DNA of 64,000 nucleotides from an uncultured Gemmiger sp. Lineage in GTDB: Bacteria > Bacillota > Clostridia > Oscillospirales > Ruminococcaceae. Below, one piece after another: positions 16,803-25,220 of this stretch. The notes under the pieces were generated by a model. The model was not told the DNA's origin. It saw only the letters and a program-made list of their open reading frames with translations, and did no database searches. The DNA is taken from the NCBI GenBank assembly GCA_934502625.1, contig CAKSUQ010000002.1, positions 1 through 64,000 on the forward strand, written 5' to 3'. Numbering within the stretch: position 1 is the first letter of the stretch; every line of letters starts with the position of its first letter. Made by a program: the position numbers and the translations under genes.

Positions 16803-17924
16803 TCAGTCCGCCTTTTTCAGCAGCCCGATTGCCTTGCGCACCGGCAGCAGCGACCAGAACTTGTCCACGGCCATGGCGCTGACGACCGACATCGCCATCA
16901 GGATGACGAAATCCAGCCACAGATACCCCGAAATGTGCGTCAGCAGCACCGCCGGGTAGTAATAATAGCAGTAGAACGTGTGGATCAGCCAGATGCCCGT
17001 GCTGTATTTGCCCAAAAAGGCCATCAGTTTGTACAGCGGCGGCAGCACCCGCAGCAGCATCGCCCACGCGACGATGAACAGCGGCGTAAACACTAAGTCG
17101 GCGTCCGCACCCTGAATAATCAGCAGCCGCATATAGACCATGCCGACGAGGATGCCCAGAGAGAACACCGCGATGCCCAGCTTCGTAAACTTATCCACGC
17201 CGCGCGCGACCCAAGTGTCCAGCACGTCGTACCGCGCAAAGACGATGCCCATGAACACCGAGCAGCCGAACGTCAGCCCGCGCGGGAAAATCTTGACAAG
17301 CGCCACCGGCAAAAAGCCGTACTGCGGCAAAAACTGCACCCCGTTCACGCCAAACTCAATGACGAGCACGAGCAGCAGCTCGACCCAGAAGCCGAGCTTG
17401 CGCCCCTCGGTCAGGCGGTAATAAATATACCCCGCCACGATGCAGAAAAGATAGACGCTGATAAAGCCCCACTCCTGATTGTAGGGCGTCGTCCAACACA
17501 GCAGCGCCGACGCGACATCCTGCAAATGAAAGTCCTGAAACACATGGCAGAACAGCGTGTCGGGAAAGTAGTCCGGCTGGTTGTGGAAAAAGACGAACCC
17601 GATGGGGATGAAGATGAAAAACACCTTCCAGTATTCTGTGTACAGCCCCAGAATTTTCTTTTCCAGCTTAAAGCTGCCCTTCTTTGCCTGTTTGTACAGC
17701 CCGTAGCCGGAGAAGAAGAAAAACGCGGACACGACGATCTTGACAAAATTGACAAGCGCGCTCTCCAGACTCATTCCGGCGATCATGCCGTCGAGCGTCC
17801 AGTGAATTTCCGGCATACCGATCGGCCTTCTGGATTCCGAGTAGAACAGGTGGTGCGCCACCATGCAGAACACCGCCACGCCCTTGACGGCCTTGGTGTC
17901 CATGCGGGTAAATGTTCTTTCCAT
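16803..17924 (-). CDS. Acyltransferase family 3 membrane protein
   Basis: A 373-residue integral membrane acyltransferase (OafA/WecH-like fold) with about ten membrane segments. The early MVAHHLFYSES contains the catalytic-type histidine at the end of the first span, and GYGLYKQ follows the second. Such enzymes O-acetylate or succinylate cell-surface glycans or small molecules. It stands alone on the minus strand between palindrome cluster C and the divergent thrS leader. The polymer operon 3 kb away is a plausible substrate source, but nothing in the sequence proves it. Confidence 0.88.
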   Translation of the reverse strand: MERTFTRMDTKAVKGVAVFCMVAHHLFYSESRRPIGMPEIHWTLDGMIAGMSLESALVNFVKIVVSAFFFFSGYGLYKQAKKGSFKLEKKILGLYTEYWKVFFIFIPIGFVFFHNQPDYFPDTLFCHVFQDFHLQDVASALLCWTTPYNQEWGFISVYLFCIVAGYIYYRLTEGRKLGFWVELLLVLVIEFGVNGVQFLPQYGFLPVALVKIFPRGLTFGCSVFMGIVFARYDVLDTWVARGVDKFTKLGIAVFSLGILVGMVYMRLLIIQGADADLVFTPLFIVAWAMLLRVLPPLYKLMAFLGKYSTGIWLIHTFYCYYYYPAVLLTHISGYLWLDFVILMAMSVVSAMAVDKFWSLLPVRKAIGLLKKAD

Positions 17925-18011
17925 GCAGAACTCCTTGTGTATAAGTATATAAATGTATCATACCATGTTTCGCCGGGGTTTTCAATGTGAAGCCCGCCCA
18001 AAATTTCCCGC

Positions 18012-18040
18012 TTGACTTCTTGGCGGAGTTGTGCTATAAA
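18012..18040 (+). promoter_or_regulatory. Promoter of the thrS leader
   Basis: TTGACT, a 17-base spacer and TATAAA stand about 15 bases before the first leader helix of the T-box. Confidence 0.85.
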
Positions 18041-18054
18041 TAAACTAACTTCAT

Positions 18055-18320
18055 CCTGTACAAAGCCATGAGGCAGACAAACAGGATGCGGGACACTGTA
18101 CAAGAGACGGCCGCCGTGGTTCGCCACGCGCTGCAAGCGGCCTTACAGCAGCCCGCAGCCTTACCACTGCCGAGCGCGGGGGCGAACCCCCGCCGGGTAC
18201 GGCCCGTTACAGCCGACACGAGCGGCGCTTTCCTTTTATATAAGGGGCGCAATTTGGGTGGAACCGTGGAGCGTACATGCTTCATCCCTTTTGTAGGTAA
18301 GGGATGGAGCATTTTTTATT
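18055..18320 (+). promoter_or_regulatory. T-box leader controlling thrS
   Basis: A tRNA-sensing T-box leader of about 265 bases. The T-box core GGGTGGAACCGTGG is at 18256-18269 and matches the conserved antiterminator sequence except one base. A 14-bp terminator stem (ATGCTTCATCCCTT and its partner, 18277-18311) follows with a run of six T. Stem I runs from TGCGGG near 18089 to CCCGCA near 18157, with AAGAGAC on its 5' side. ACA at 18146-18148 is a possible Thr specifier codon, though its placement is tentative. Uncharged tRNA-Thr should favour antitermination and thrS expression. Confidence 0.88.
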
Positions 18321-18355
18321 GCATTTTTGTGCATTTACAAAAGGAGCGTACAATC

Positions 18356-20146
18356 ATGAAGATCATCTACAAGGACGGCACCGTTGCCGAGTGCCCGCAG
18401 GAAGAGGAACTGCACGTTCTGCGCCACACGGCTGCGCACATCATGGCGCAGGCCATCAAGCGCCTCTACCCGCAGGCGGACTTTGCCTTCGGCCCCGCCA
18501 CCGAGAACGGCTTCTACTATGACGTCGACCTCGGCGACACCAAACTGACCGACGACGACCTCGCCGCCATTGAGAAAGAGATGAAGAAGATCTGCAAAGA
18601 GAATCTTCCCATCAAGCCGTTCATCCTGCCCCGCGACGAGGCCGTCAAGCTGATGGAGGAGCGTCAGGAGCACTACAAGATCGAACATATGGCCGATCTT
18701 GCCGACGAGACCGAGTTCAGCTTCTATCAGCAGGGCGAGTACGTCGACATGTGCATCGGACCTCACCTGACCTACACCAAGGCGTTGAAGGCCTTCAAGA
18801 TCACCCAGCAGTCCGGCGCATACTGGAAGAACGATAAAGAGAACAAGATGCTGACCCGCATCAACGGCGTTGCCTTCCGCAATCAGGAGGAGCTGGACGC
18901 GTGGGAGAAGCAGCAGCAGGAGGCGCGTGAGCGCGACCACCGCAAGATCGGCAAGGAGATGCGCCTGTTCATGACCGACGACCTCGTTGGCCGCGGCCTG
19001 CCGATGTTCCTGCCCAACGGCTACACCGTCTGGCAGCAGCTGGAGGATTATATCAAGGGCAAGGAGCGCGAGCGCGGCTACCTGCACGTCATGACCCCCT
19101 GCATCGGCACCGTGAACCTGTACAAGACCTCCGGCCACTGGGATCACTACCGCGAGAACATGTTCCCCGCCATGGAGATGGAGGGCGAGAGCTACGTCCT
19201 GCGCCCGATGAACTGCCCCCACCACATGATGATCTACGCCAACCAGCCCCACAGCTACCGCCAGCTGCCCATCCGCATCGGCGAGATTGCCCACGACTTC
19301 CGCTATGAGTCCTCCGGCACGCTGAAGGGCATCGAGCGCGGCCGTCACTTCTGCCAGAACGACGCGCACCTGTTCTGCACGCCGGAGCAGATCAAGAGCG
19401 AGGTCGCCAATGTCTGCGCACTGATTTTTGACGTCTACAAAGACTTCAACATCACGGATTACCGCTGTGTGCTGTCCCTGCGCGACCCTGCCGACAAGAA
19501 GAAGTACCACGACGACGACGCCATGTGGAACCATGCCGAGAACGCCCTGCGCGAGGTTCTGACCGAGCTGGGCATCCACTTCACCGAGGAGATCGGCGAG
19601 GCCGCCTTCTACGGCCCGAAGCTGGATGTCAACGTCAAGCCCGCTGTCGGTGCCGAGTACACGCTGTCCACCTGCCAGCTGGACTTCTGCCTGCCTGCGA
19701 AGTTCCACCTGACCTACGTCGACAAGGACGGCAGCGAGAAGACCCCCGTCGTGCTGCACCGCGCGATCCTCGGCTCTCTCGACCGCTTCATGGCCTACCT
19801 GATCGAGGAGACGAAGGGTCGCTTCCCGACTTGGCTGGCTCCCACGCAGGTCAAGGTGCTGCCCGTCAGCGAGAAGACGCTGGACTACGCGAAGGACGTC
19901 ACCGCCAAGCTGCAGGCCGCCGGTGTCCGCGTTGTGCTGGACGAGTCCAACGAGAAGATCGGCTACAAGATTCGTCAGGCACAACAGGTCGACCGCGTGC
20001 CGTATATGCTGGTCTTGGGCGCGAAGGAAGTCGAAGCCAACAACATCAGCGTTCGCGACCGCAAGGGCGAGACGACCACGATGGACTTGGATGCTTTCGT
20101 CGCCAAGGTTGTGGACGAGATCACGAACCGCGTGAATAACGGCTAA
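18356..20146 (+). CDS. thrS: Threonyl-tRNA synthetase lacking the TGS domain
   Basis: Charges tRNA-Thr with threonine. The 596-residue protein starts MKIIYKDGTVAECP and goes directly into the N2 editing domain (HTAAHIMAQAIKRLYP), so the usual N-terminal TGS/N1 domain of about 60 residues is missing. The class II core is intact, with MNCPHHM supplying the zinc cysteine, a motif 2 region GEIAHDFRYESSGTLKG and a motif 3 region before the C-terminal anticodon-binding domain (LAPTQVKVLPVS onward). The ATG at 18356 follows AAAGGAG after the T-box terminator; longer frames read through the leader RNA. A T-box controls it and a strong terminator follows. Confidence 0.95.
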   Translation: MKIIYKDGTVAECPQEEELHVLRHTAAHIMAQAIKRLYPQADFAFGPATENGFYYDVDLGDTKLTDDDLAAIEKEMKKICKENLPIKPFILPRDEAVKLMEERQEHYKIEHMADLADETEFSFYQQGEYVDMCIGPHLTYTKALKAFKITQQSGAYWKNDKENKMLTRINGVAFRNQEELDAWEKQQQEARERDHRKIGKEMRLFMTDDLVGRGLPMFLPNGYTVWQQLEDYIKGKERERGYLHVMTPCIGTVNLYKTSGHWDHYRENMFPAMEMEGESYVLRPMNCPHHMMIYANQPHSYRQLPIRIGEIAHDFRYESSGTLKGIERGRHFCQNDAHLFCTPEQIKSEVANVCALIFDVYKDFNITDYRCVLSLRDPADKKKYHDDDAMWNHAENALREVLTELGIHFTEEIGEAAFYGPKLDVNVKPAVGAEYTLSTCQLDFCLPAKFHLTYVDKDGSEKTPVVLHRAILGSLDRFMAYLIEETKGRFPTWLAPTQVKVLPVSEKTLDYAKDVTAKLQAAGVRVVLDESNEKIGYKIRQAQQVDRVPYMLVLGAKEVEANNISVRDRKGETTTMDLDAFVAKVVDEITNRVNNG

Positions 20147-20160
20147 TTTCCGATAAAGTA

Positions 20161-20201
20161 ACTACCGCCGTCAGGGAACTGACAGCGGTAGTTTTATTTT
20201 T
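20161..20201 (+). terminator. Terminator of thrS
   Basis: ACTACCGC and GCGGTAGT flank an inner CGTCAG/CTGACA stem, followed by TTTTATTTTT. It also lies at the end of the convergent AraC gene. Confidence 0.87.
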
Positions 20202-21093
20202 CCCTTCGTGCTTTTCTGCGATACTCCGTCGGGCCGCAGCCGTAGACCTGACGGAAGGCGCGGGCAAAGTAGCTCGCGTCCTGAAAACCGCACTGCATCG
20301 CGATTTCCGTCACCCGCAGTCCCGTGCCGCACAGCAGCTCCGCCGCGCGCTGGGCGCGTTGGTCGCGCAGATACTGATTCGGTGTCGTGCCGATCATATC
20401 GTGGAAGCACCGCAGACACTCGCTGGGGCTGATGGACGCGCTGGACGCGACCTGCTCGACCGAGATGTCCTCGGCGTAATGCTCTTGAATAAATTGCAGC
20501 ATCGTCTTGATGCGGTCGGCGCTGCGCAGTGCCTTTTTCGGCATGGCCTGCACCGCCGGGGCGTGGCTGACCAGCTGGAAGATCATCTCCGACAGCGCCG
20601 CGCGGGTCTTGAACTCGTAGCCGGGGATCTCGTTCACCACCGCGCGGAACGCCCGCTCCATGTCCTCGATGGCCTCGTGCTGCCAGTCCACCGTGGGGCG
20701 CAGCACGGCGCAGGGACGGCCAGGGTCGGTCAGCAGCGGCTGCAGATATTTCTGCCAGAACACGCTGTCCGGGTTGCCGCCCACCAGCCGTGGGTGGAAC
20801 ACCATGCTGTGCAGGTGGCAGCTGCCCGCATTCAGCGGCCAGTCGCCGTGCAGCACCCCTGCGTTGATGAACAGCCCCTCGCCCTTTCCCAAGCGGAATT
20901 TCTCGCCGCCTGCCGTCGCCAAGATCATGCCCTCGCTGACGACCAGTACCTCCAATTCCTCGTGCCAGTGCCACGGCACGGGCTCGGCCTGCAAATCGTC
21001 GTGATAACAGGCGATGGGGAAGGCGGCGGTGCCATGCTCCAGCAGCTCCCGCGCCGAATCGTCCACGTTCGTTCTGCACAGCGACAGTGCCAT
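20194..21093 (-). CDS. AraC family regulator with cupin sensor domain
   Basis: A 299-residue transcriptional regulator. The N-terminal cupin (about 15-110, with PVPWHWHEELEVLVVSEG) is a ligand-sensing domain, and the C-terminal 100 residues hold two helix-turn-helix units, ending in the classic AMQCGFQDASYFARAFRQVY and GCGPTEYRRK. It is divergent from an MFS transporter gene. The shared 124-base spacer contains a perfect 9-bp inverted repeat with 21-bp center spacing, the likely binding site. The effector is probably the molecule moved by the transporter (inference). Confidence 0.93.
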   Translation of the reverse strand: MALSLCRTNVDDSARELLEHGTAAFPIACYHDDLQAEPVPWHWHEELEVLVVSEGMILATAGGEKFRLGKGEGLFINAGVLHGDWPLNAGSCHLHSMVFHPRLVGGNPDSVFWQKYLQPLLTDPGRPCAVLRPTVDWQHEAIEDMERAFRAVVNEIPGYEFKTRAALSEMIFQLVSHAPAVQAMPKKALRSADRIKTMLQFIQEHYAEDISVEQVASSASISPSECLRCFHDMIGTTPNQYLRDQRAQRAAELLCGTGLRVTEIAMQCGFQDASYFARAFRQVYGCGPTEYRRKARREK

Positions 21094-21134
21094 TTCTTGC
21101 TCGCCTCCGTTTTTGGTGAAATTGTACCGAGATT

Positions 21135-21164
21135 TTGCGGAATTAGTGCCTGTATATTCCGCAA
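21135..21164. promoter_or_regulatory. Inverted-repeat operator between araC-type gene and MFS gene
   Basis: TTGCGGAAT and ATTCCGCAA are perfect complements separated by 12 bases, with 21 bases between centers (two DNA turns). The downstream arm lies just before a TATAAT box (21172-21177) facing the MFS gene. Confidence 0.7.
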
Positions 21165-21217
21165 TTTGATGATATAATCATAATATCACAACTACAGAAA
21201 GTCAAGAGGGTTTTCGT

Positions 21218-22393
21218 ATGGTATCGTTACTTTTGCCCATCATCTATCTGGCCTTCATCAGTCTTGGCCTGCCGGACGCGCTGCTGGGCGCGGCGTGGCC
21301 GAGCATGTACCCCCAGCTGGGCGCGGGCGTGTCGTGGGCGGGCGGTGTGTCCATGATCATCTCCGCCGGGACGATCGTCTCCAGCCTTGCCAGCGACCGC
21401 CTCAACAGCAAGCTGGGCACGGGCAAGGTCACGGCGCTCAGCGTTGCCACAACCGCTGTGGCACTGTTCGGTTTTTCCACCTGCACCCAGTTTTGGCAGC
21501 TCTGCCTGTGGGCGATCCCGTATGGCCTCGGCGCGGGCAGCGTCGACGCCGCGCTGAACAACTATGTCTCCCTGCACTACGAAAGCCGCCACATGAGCTG
21601 GCTGCACTGCATGTGGGGCATCGGCGCAGCGGGCGGCCCCGTCATCATGGGCTGGGCGCTGGCTGGCAGCACTTGGCAGAACGGCTATCGCGTCATCTCG
21701 GTCTTGCAGGTCATGCTGACCGCTGTGCTGGTGTTCAGCCTGCCGTTGTGGAAGACCCCCGCCGACGAGGGCGCGGGGGAGACCTTCACCCCGGAGCATC
21801 GCCCCCTGCCGCAGCTGATGAAAGTCCCCGGCGTGCCGGAGGTCATGGGCTGCTTCGCGCTATACAACGGTTTGGAGGCCGTGGCCGGCATGTGGGCAGC
21901 CAGCTACTGCACACTGGTGCGTGGGCTGGACGCGACGACCGCCGCCAGTTGGGCGAGCCTGTTTTACTTAGGCATCACGGTCGGGCGGTTTTTCAGCGGC
22001 TTTTTGACGATGAAATTCAACGACCAGCAGATGATTCGCCTTGGGCAGGTGTTGATTGCCGTCGGCGTGGCGTTGATCTTCCTGCCTGTGGGCAACACCT
22101 GCCTGCTGGCCGGGCTTGTCACGGTTGGGCTGGGCTGTGCGCCGATCTACCCCAGCATCATCCACGAGACGCCCGCCAACTTCGGCAAAAACCTGAGCAT
22201 GGCGATGACCGGCATCCAGATGGCCGCCGCCTACGTTGGCGTGACGCTGCTGTCGCCGTTTTTCGGTGTATTAGCGCAGAATATCACGATGAATCTCTAT
22301 CCGTGGGCACTGCTGGTGATGCTGATCTGCATGGTTATTCTGGCCGAACAGCTCCACAAAAAGACCTCCGTCCAGCGCGCGAAGAACGCGTAA
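21218..22393 (+). CDS. MFS transporter
   Basis: A 391-residue major facilitator protein with twelve predicted membrane segments in two six-helix halves joined by a cytoplasmic loop (about 180-205). The pattern GLPDALLGAAWPSMYPQLG at the first span and the second-half repeat LFYLGITVGRFFSGFLTMKF are typical of the FucP/YfkF-like group, often sugar-linked. It starts after AGAGGG and is divergent from the AraC regulator, which probably controls it. A terminator follows. Substrate unknown. Confidence 0.92.
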   Translation: MVSLLLPIIYLAFISLGLPDALLGAAWPSMYPQLGAGVSWAGGVSMIISAGTIVSSLASDRLNSKLGTGKVTALSVATTAVALFGFSTCTQFWQLCLWAIPYGLGAGSVDAALNNYVSLHYESRHMSWLHCMWGIGAAGGPVIMGWALAGSTWQNGYRVISVLQVMLTAVLVFSLPLWKTPADEGAGETFTPEHRPLPQLMKVPGVPEVMGCFALYNGLEAVAGMWAASYCTLVRGLDATTAASWASLFYLGITVGRFFSGFLTMKFNDQQMIRLGQVLIAVGVALIFLPVGNTCLLAGLVTVGLGCAPIYPSIIHETPANFGKNLSMAMTGIQMAAAYVGVTLLSPFFGVLAQNITMNLYPWALLVMLICMVILAEQLHKKTSVQRAKNA

Positions 22394-22432
22394 TGAAAAA
22401 GGCTTCCCCCACGGGGAAGCCTTTTTTATTTT
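22394..22432 (+). terminator. Terminator of the MFS gene
   Basis: AAAAAGGCTTCCCC and GGGGAAGCCTTTTTT form a 14-bp stem with a three-base loop and a T tail directly after the stop codon. Confidence 0.92.
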
Positions 22433-22494
22433 CGCACCCTACTGTTCTTTTTCTGTCGTTTCCTGTATAATAGAGGAAAAGAGGAGGTGTCCCC

Positions 22495-23652
22495 ATGCAA
22501 AAATGCAGCCTGTGCGGCGGGCGGGTCGTCAACGGCCGATGCGAAGAATGCGGCATGCCCATTCCGCCGGAACGCACCTACACCCTGCGGGGCGAAAGTG
22601 CCCACTACCACCAAGTCAACGGTGAGGATGTCCTGCACCGGGTGCGCCCGTCGGGCAGCCGCCCCAAGGTGAACGGCTACGACGAGGAGGAGCGCACTGC
22701 CCATGTCCACGCCAGCGGCACCGACCGCCACGATGCCTCGCCCCGGCGGCCGCAGTCCGCGCCGACACCAAAGCCGACGCAGGCGCGCCCGACTGTACAC
22801 ACGCAGCCCCGCCGTGCCCAGCGGCCTGCCAGCCGTTTCCGGTTCTGGTTCCTGCTCATCATGATCGCTATGGCGGTGCTGCCGAGCGTTTTCTCCTACA
22901 TTCAGCGGCTGCATATTATGCACACCTTCGAGCAATTTACCGGCAGCAACTACACGGCCGAGTCCCCGGTAGAATCCGCAGCCGAAGAAGCCGCCAACGC
23001 CTACGAGCCGCTGCGCGCTCATGTGCCTGCCGACGGCGAAGCCTGCGACCTTGACCTGACCCCCGGCCTGTACGTGGCAGGGCAGGACATCCCCGCCGGG
23101 ACGTACACGATCCGCTGCTGCGACGACTCGCTGATCACCATGCAAATCGTCAACGACGCCTACAACGTTACGGTCAACGAGAGCTTTTCGTCCTTCGACG
23201 AGGACTACGCCGCGCGCGAGGACATCCCGCTGCCCGCAGGCACAGTGTTCTTTCTCGACGGCACGGGCGCGCTCTCCTTCCACGCGGACAACGGCCAGAC
23301 CGACGGCCTGCCGGAGATGACGGACAACCCGCTCACCGACAGCTTCTCCGTCACGCTGGAGCATTCGGAGGACGGCAGCAGCGCCAGCTACACCGTCGGC
23401 GACGACATTGCGCCGGGCGTCTACGACGTGCTTGCCACGGGCGGCAGCGGCTATTTCAGCTTCGAGCTGACAATGCAGAACAGCCGCACGATGTACTGCG
23501 ATTCGTGGCTCTACGCCGACGACACCTACCAGGACACCCTGCAGCACATCGTCCTGCAGGAGGGCAGCTACGTCACGGTGAGCACCTACAACGATGCCGA
23601 GGATTTCAGCCTGACCCTGATTCCCAGCGAAACCGTGTATATCCATGAATAA
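22495..23652 (+). CDS. Zinc-ribbon, membrane-anchored protein with a duplicated outer domain
   Basis: A 385-residue protein of unknown function. A zinc ribbon at the N-terminus (CSLCGG at 4-9, CEECGM at 16-21) faces the cytoplasm. It is followed by a long basic, proline-rich linker (about 75-115), one membrane span (FRFWFLLIMIAMAVLPSVF, about 117-135) and an outer region. The outer part contains two related units, DLTPGLYVAGQDIPAGTYTI and YTVGDDIAPGVYDVL, suggesting an internal duplication of a small beta domain. An AGGAGG site precedes the start and TATAAT lies at 22466-22471. It is monocistronic with a terminator. It may link an outer ligand to a cytoplasmic partner (inference). Confidence 0.8.
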   Translation: MQKCSLCGGRVVNGRCEECGMPIPPERTYTLRGESAHYHQVNGEDVLHRVRPSGSRPKVNGYDEEERTAHVHASGTDRHDASPRRPQSAPTPKPTQARPTVHTQPRRAQRPASRFRFWFLLIMIAMAVLPSVFSYIQRLHIMHTFEQFTGSNYTAESPVESAAEEAANAYEPLRAHVPADGEACDLDLTPGLYVAGQDIPAGTYTIRCCDDSLITMQIVNDAYNVTVNESFSSFDEDYAAREDIPLPAGTVFFLDGTGALSFHADNGQTDGLPEMTDNPLTDSFSVTLEHSEDGSSASYTVGDDIAPGVYDVLATGGSGYFSFELTMQNSRTMYCDSWLYADDTYQDTLQHIVLQEGSYVTVSTYNDAEDFSLTLIPSETVYIHE

Positions 23653-23657
23653 CAACT

Positions 23658-23696
23658 AGGCGGCCTCCCGCAGAGGAGAGACCGCCTGTTTTTTTA
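23658..23696 (+). terminator. Terminator of the zinc-ribbon membrane protein gene
   Basis: AGGCGG/CCGCCT with an inner CCTC/GAGG stem, followed by seven T. The T run touches the end of the convergent rsuA gene. Confidence 0.85.
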
Positions 23697-24416
23697 TCTT
23701 GCCGCACCGCGCAGACGCTCCACTTCCGCCGCCGTCAGCTCCCGCCATTGGCCGGGGGTCAGCGCGGCGTCCAGCGCCACGCCGCCGATGCTCTCGCGGT
23801 GCAGGGCGTTGACCCCCGCGCCGTAGACGCCGAACATCCGCTTGATCTGGTGGTAAACGCCCTGCCGCAGCGTGACCCGCACGGTCAGGCCGTCCACGCT
23901 CACCGGCTCGACGACCGCCGGGTGCATCGTCTCGCCGTCGGCCAGCGTCACGCCCTCGGCAAAGCCGCGCCGCATCGCGTTGGTCAGCGGTGTGTCGAGC
24001 GTAACAACATACTGCTTTTCGACGTGGTGGGCAGGGGAGAGCAGGTCGTGCGCCAGCGCACCGTCGTCGGTCAGCAGCACAAAGCCGGTGCTGGTTTTGT
24101 CCAGCCGCCCGGCCGGAAACAGCTCCCGCCGGGGGAAGTCCGCTGCGACGAGGTCGACGACCGTCGTATCTTTCTTATCGCGGCTGGCGCTGACGACGCC
24201 CTGCGGCTTGTGCAGCATGATATAGACGAATTTCTGGTACGCGCCCGCCAGCGGCACGCCGTCCACCGCCACGGCGGCGGTGTGCTCGTCCAGCTGGGTA
24301 TCGGCCTTGCGGCAGACTGCGCCGTTGACCATCACGCGCCCCTTCGTCACGGCCTTGCGGCTCTCGCTGCGGGTCATGCCGGTGCGCTCGGCCAGATACT
24401 TGTCCAGCCGCATCAT
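23694..24416 (-). CDS. rsuA: 16S rRNA pseudouridine synthase (RsuA type)
   Basis: Converts a uridine to pseudouridine in small-subunit rRNA. The 240-residue protein has an N-terminal S4 RNA-binding domain (MRLDKYLAERTGMTRSESRK, then GRVMVNG) and the RsuA catalytic domain, with GRLDKTSTGFVLLTDDG carrying the catalytic aspartate and RQGVYHQIKRMF near the C-terminus. The ATG at 24416 overlaps the TGA of the ybaK-type gene in an ATGA arrangement, so the two are translationally coupled. A longer in-frame extension reads into that gene and has no ribosome site. Confidence 0.93.
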   Translation of the reverse strand: MMRLDKYLAERTGMTRSESRKAVTKGRVMVNGAVCRKADTQLDEHTAAVAVDGVPLAGAYQKFVYIMLHKPQGVVSASRDKKDTTVVDLVAADFPRRELFPAGRLDKTSTGFVLLTDDGALAHDLLSPAHHVEKQYVVTLDTPLTNAMRRGFAEGVTLADGETMHPAVVEPVSVDGLTVRVTLRQGVYHQIKRMFGVYGAGVNALHRESIGGVALDAALTPGQWRELTAAEVERLRGAAR

Positions 24417-24907
24417 GCGCCATGCTCCTGCGTGATGGCCGCCGTCTTGCCGCGCGTGACCTTGACGAGATCGGCGGGGGCGCACTCAATCTGGGTGCCA
24501 ATGCGCCCGCCGGAGACGAGCATCGTGTCCTGCGCCAAGCAGCTCTCGTCAAAGACGGTCACGAACTGCTTTTTCATGCCGACAGGACTGCACCCGCCGC
24601 GGATGTAGCCGGTGACCTTGTTGATGTCGGCTACATGGATCATCGCGACGCTCTTGACACCGGCGGCCTTGGCGGCTTTTTTCAGGTCTAGCTCGGCCAG
24701 CACCGGCACGACGAAGACATAGTAATTGCGGTCAGCGCCCTGCGTGACGAGGGTCTTGAACACCTTGGCCGGGTCTTGCCCGGTCAGCCGCGCCACGTTC
24801 GCGCCGTCGACGGCCTGCCCCTCCTCGTGGGGGTATTCATGCGCAGAGTAGGCGACCTTCGCCCGCTCCAACATCCGCATCGCGTTGGTTTTTGCTTCTT
24901 TTGCCAT
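24413..24907 (-). CDS. ybaK: Cys-tRNA(Pro) deacylase, YbaK/EbsC family
   Basis: Hydrolyses cysteine or similar small amino acids mistakenly attached to tRNA-Pro. The 164-residue protein has the YbaK fold, with the conserved lysine in KVFKTLV, the beta-strand YYVFVVPVLAELDLKKAA, and GGCSPVGMKK followed by VFDESCL. The ATG at 24907 follows AGAAGG at good spacing; the longer frame runs through a palindrome cluster. It leads a two-gene unit with rsuA, both acting on translation accuracy. Confidence 0.93.
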   Translation of the reverse strand: MAKEAKTNAMRMLERAKVAYSAHEYPHEEGQAVDGANVARLTGQDPAKVFKTLVTQGADRNYYVFVVPVLAELDLKKAAKAAGVKSVAMIHVADINKVTGYIRGGCSPVGMKKQFVTVFDESCLAQDTMLVSGGRIGTQIECAPADLVKVTRGKTAAITQEHGA

Positions 24908-24932
24908 ATGTGTAACCTTCTTGTCTTGTGTT

Positions 24933-25080
24933 GTAGGGGCGGATTCCATATCCGCCCGGAAACATTCATCTTGCCGCAAACGCTCACGGGCGGAGCAGAG
25001 CCCCGCCCCTACGCAAGCCTATTTGTAGGGGGCGGCGTCCCCGACGCCCCGCGGGCGCACACGCAGGTGCGCTCCTACAG
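24933..25080. repeat. Modular palindrome cluster D
   Basis: Four units: GTAGGG with GCGGAT/ATCCGC, a GGGCGGAGC/GCCCCGCCC unit ending CCCTAC, GTAGGGGG with GGCGTC/GACGCC, and GCGCAC/GTGCGC ending CTCCTAC. Confidence 0.8.
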
Positions 25081-25135
25081 CGATCTTCTGGTTCCTCCTA
25101 TTATAAATCCCCCCAACAAATTTCGCAAGAGGGGG

Positions 25136-25164
25136 TTGACTTTAGCGCTTTAAAGTGTTAGAAT
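25136..25164 (+). promoter_or_regulatory. Promoter of aroF
   Basis: TTGACT, a 17-base spacer containing an AGCGCTTTAAAGTG stretch, and TAGAAT lie about 55 bases before the start codon. Confidence 0.82.
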
Positions 25165-25220
25165 ACCGTCATTGAAAGAAATCAACCTTGTAATAGATAG
25201 GAAAGACAGGAGAACACACC

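Noticed and set aside
18335-19984. 549-codon minus-strand frame opposite thrS
   Set aside because: Antisense shadow of thrS with no start signal and no recognisable domain; thrS itself is certain from its motifs and T-box.
20171-21079. Alternative 302-codon frame overlapping the AraC gene
   Set aside because: Same strand, different frame; the other frame has clear cupin and AraC motifs, this one is Arg- and Gly-rich noise.
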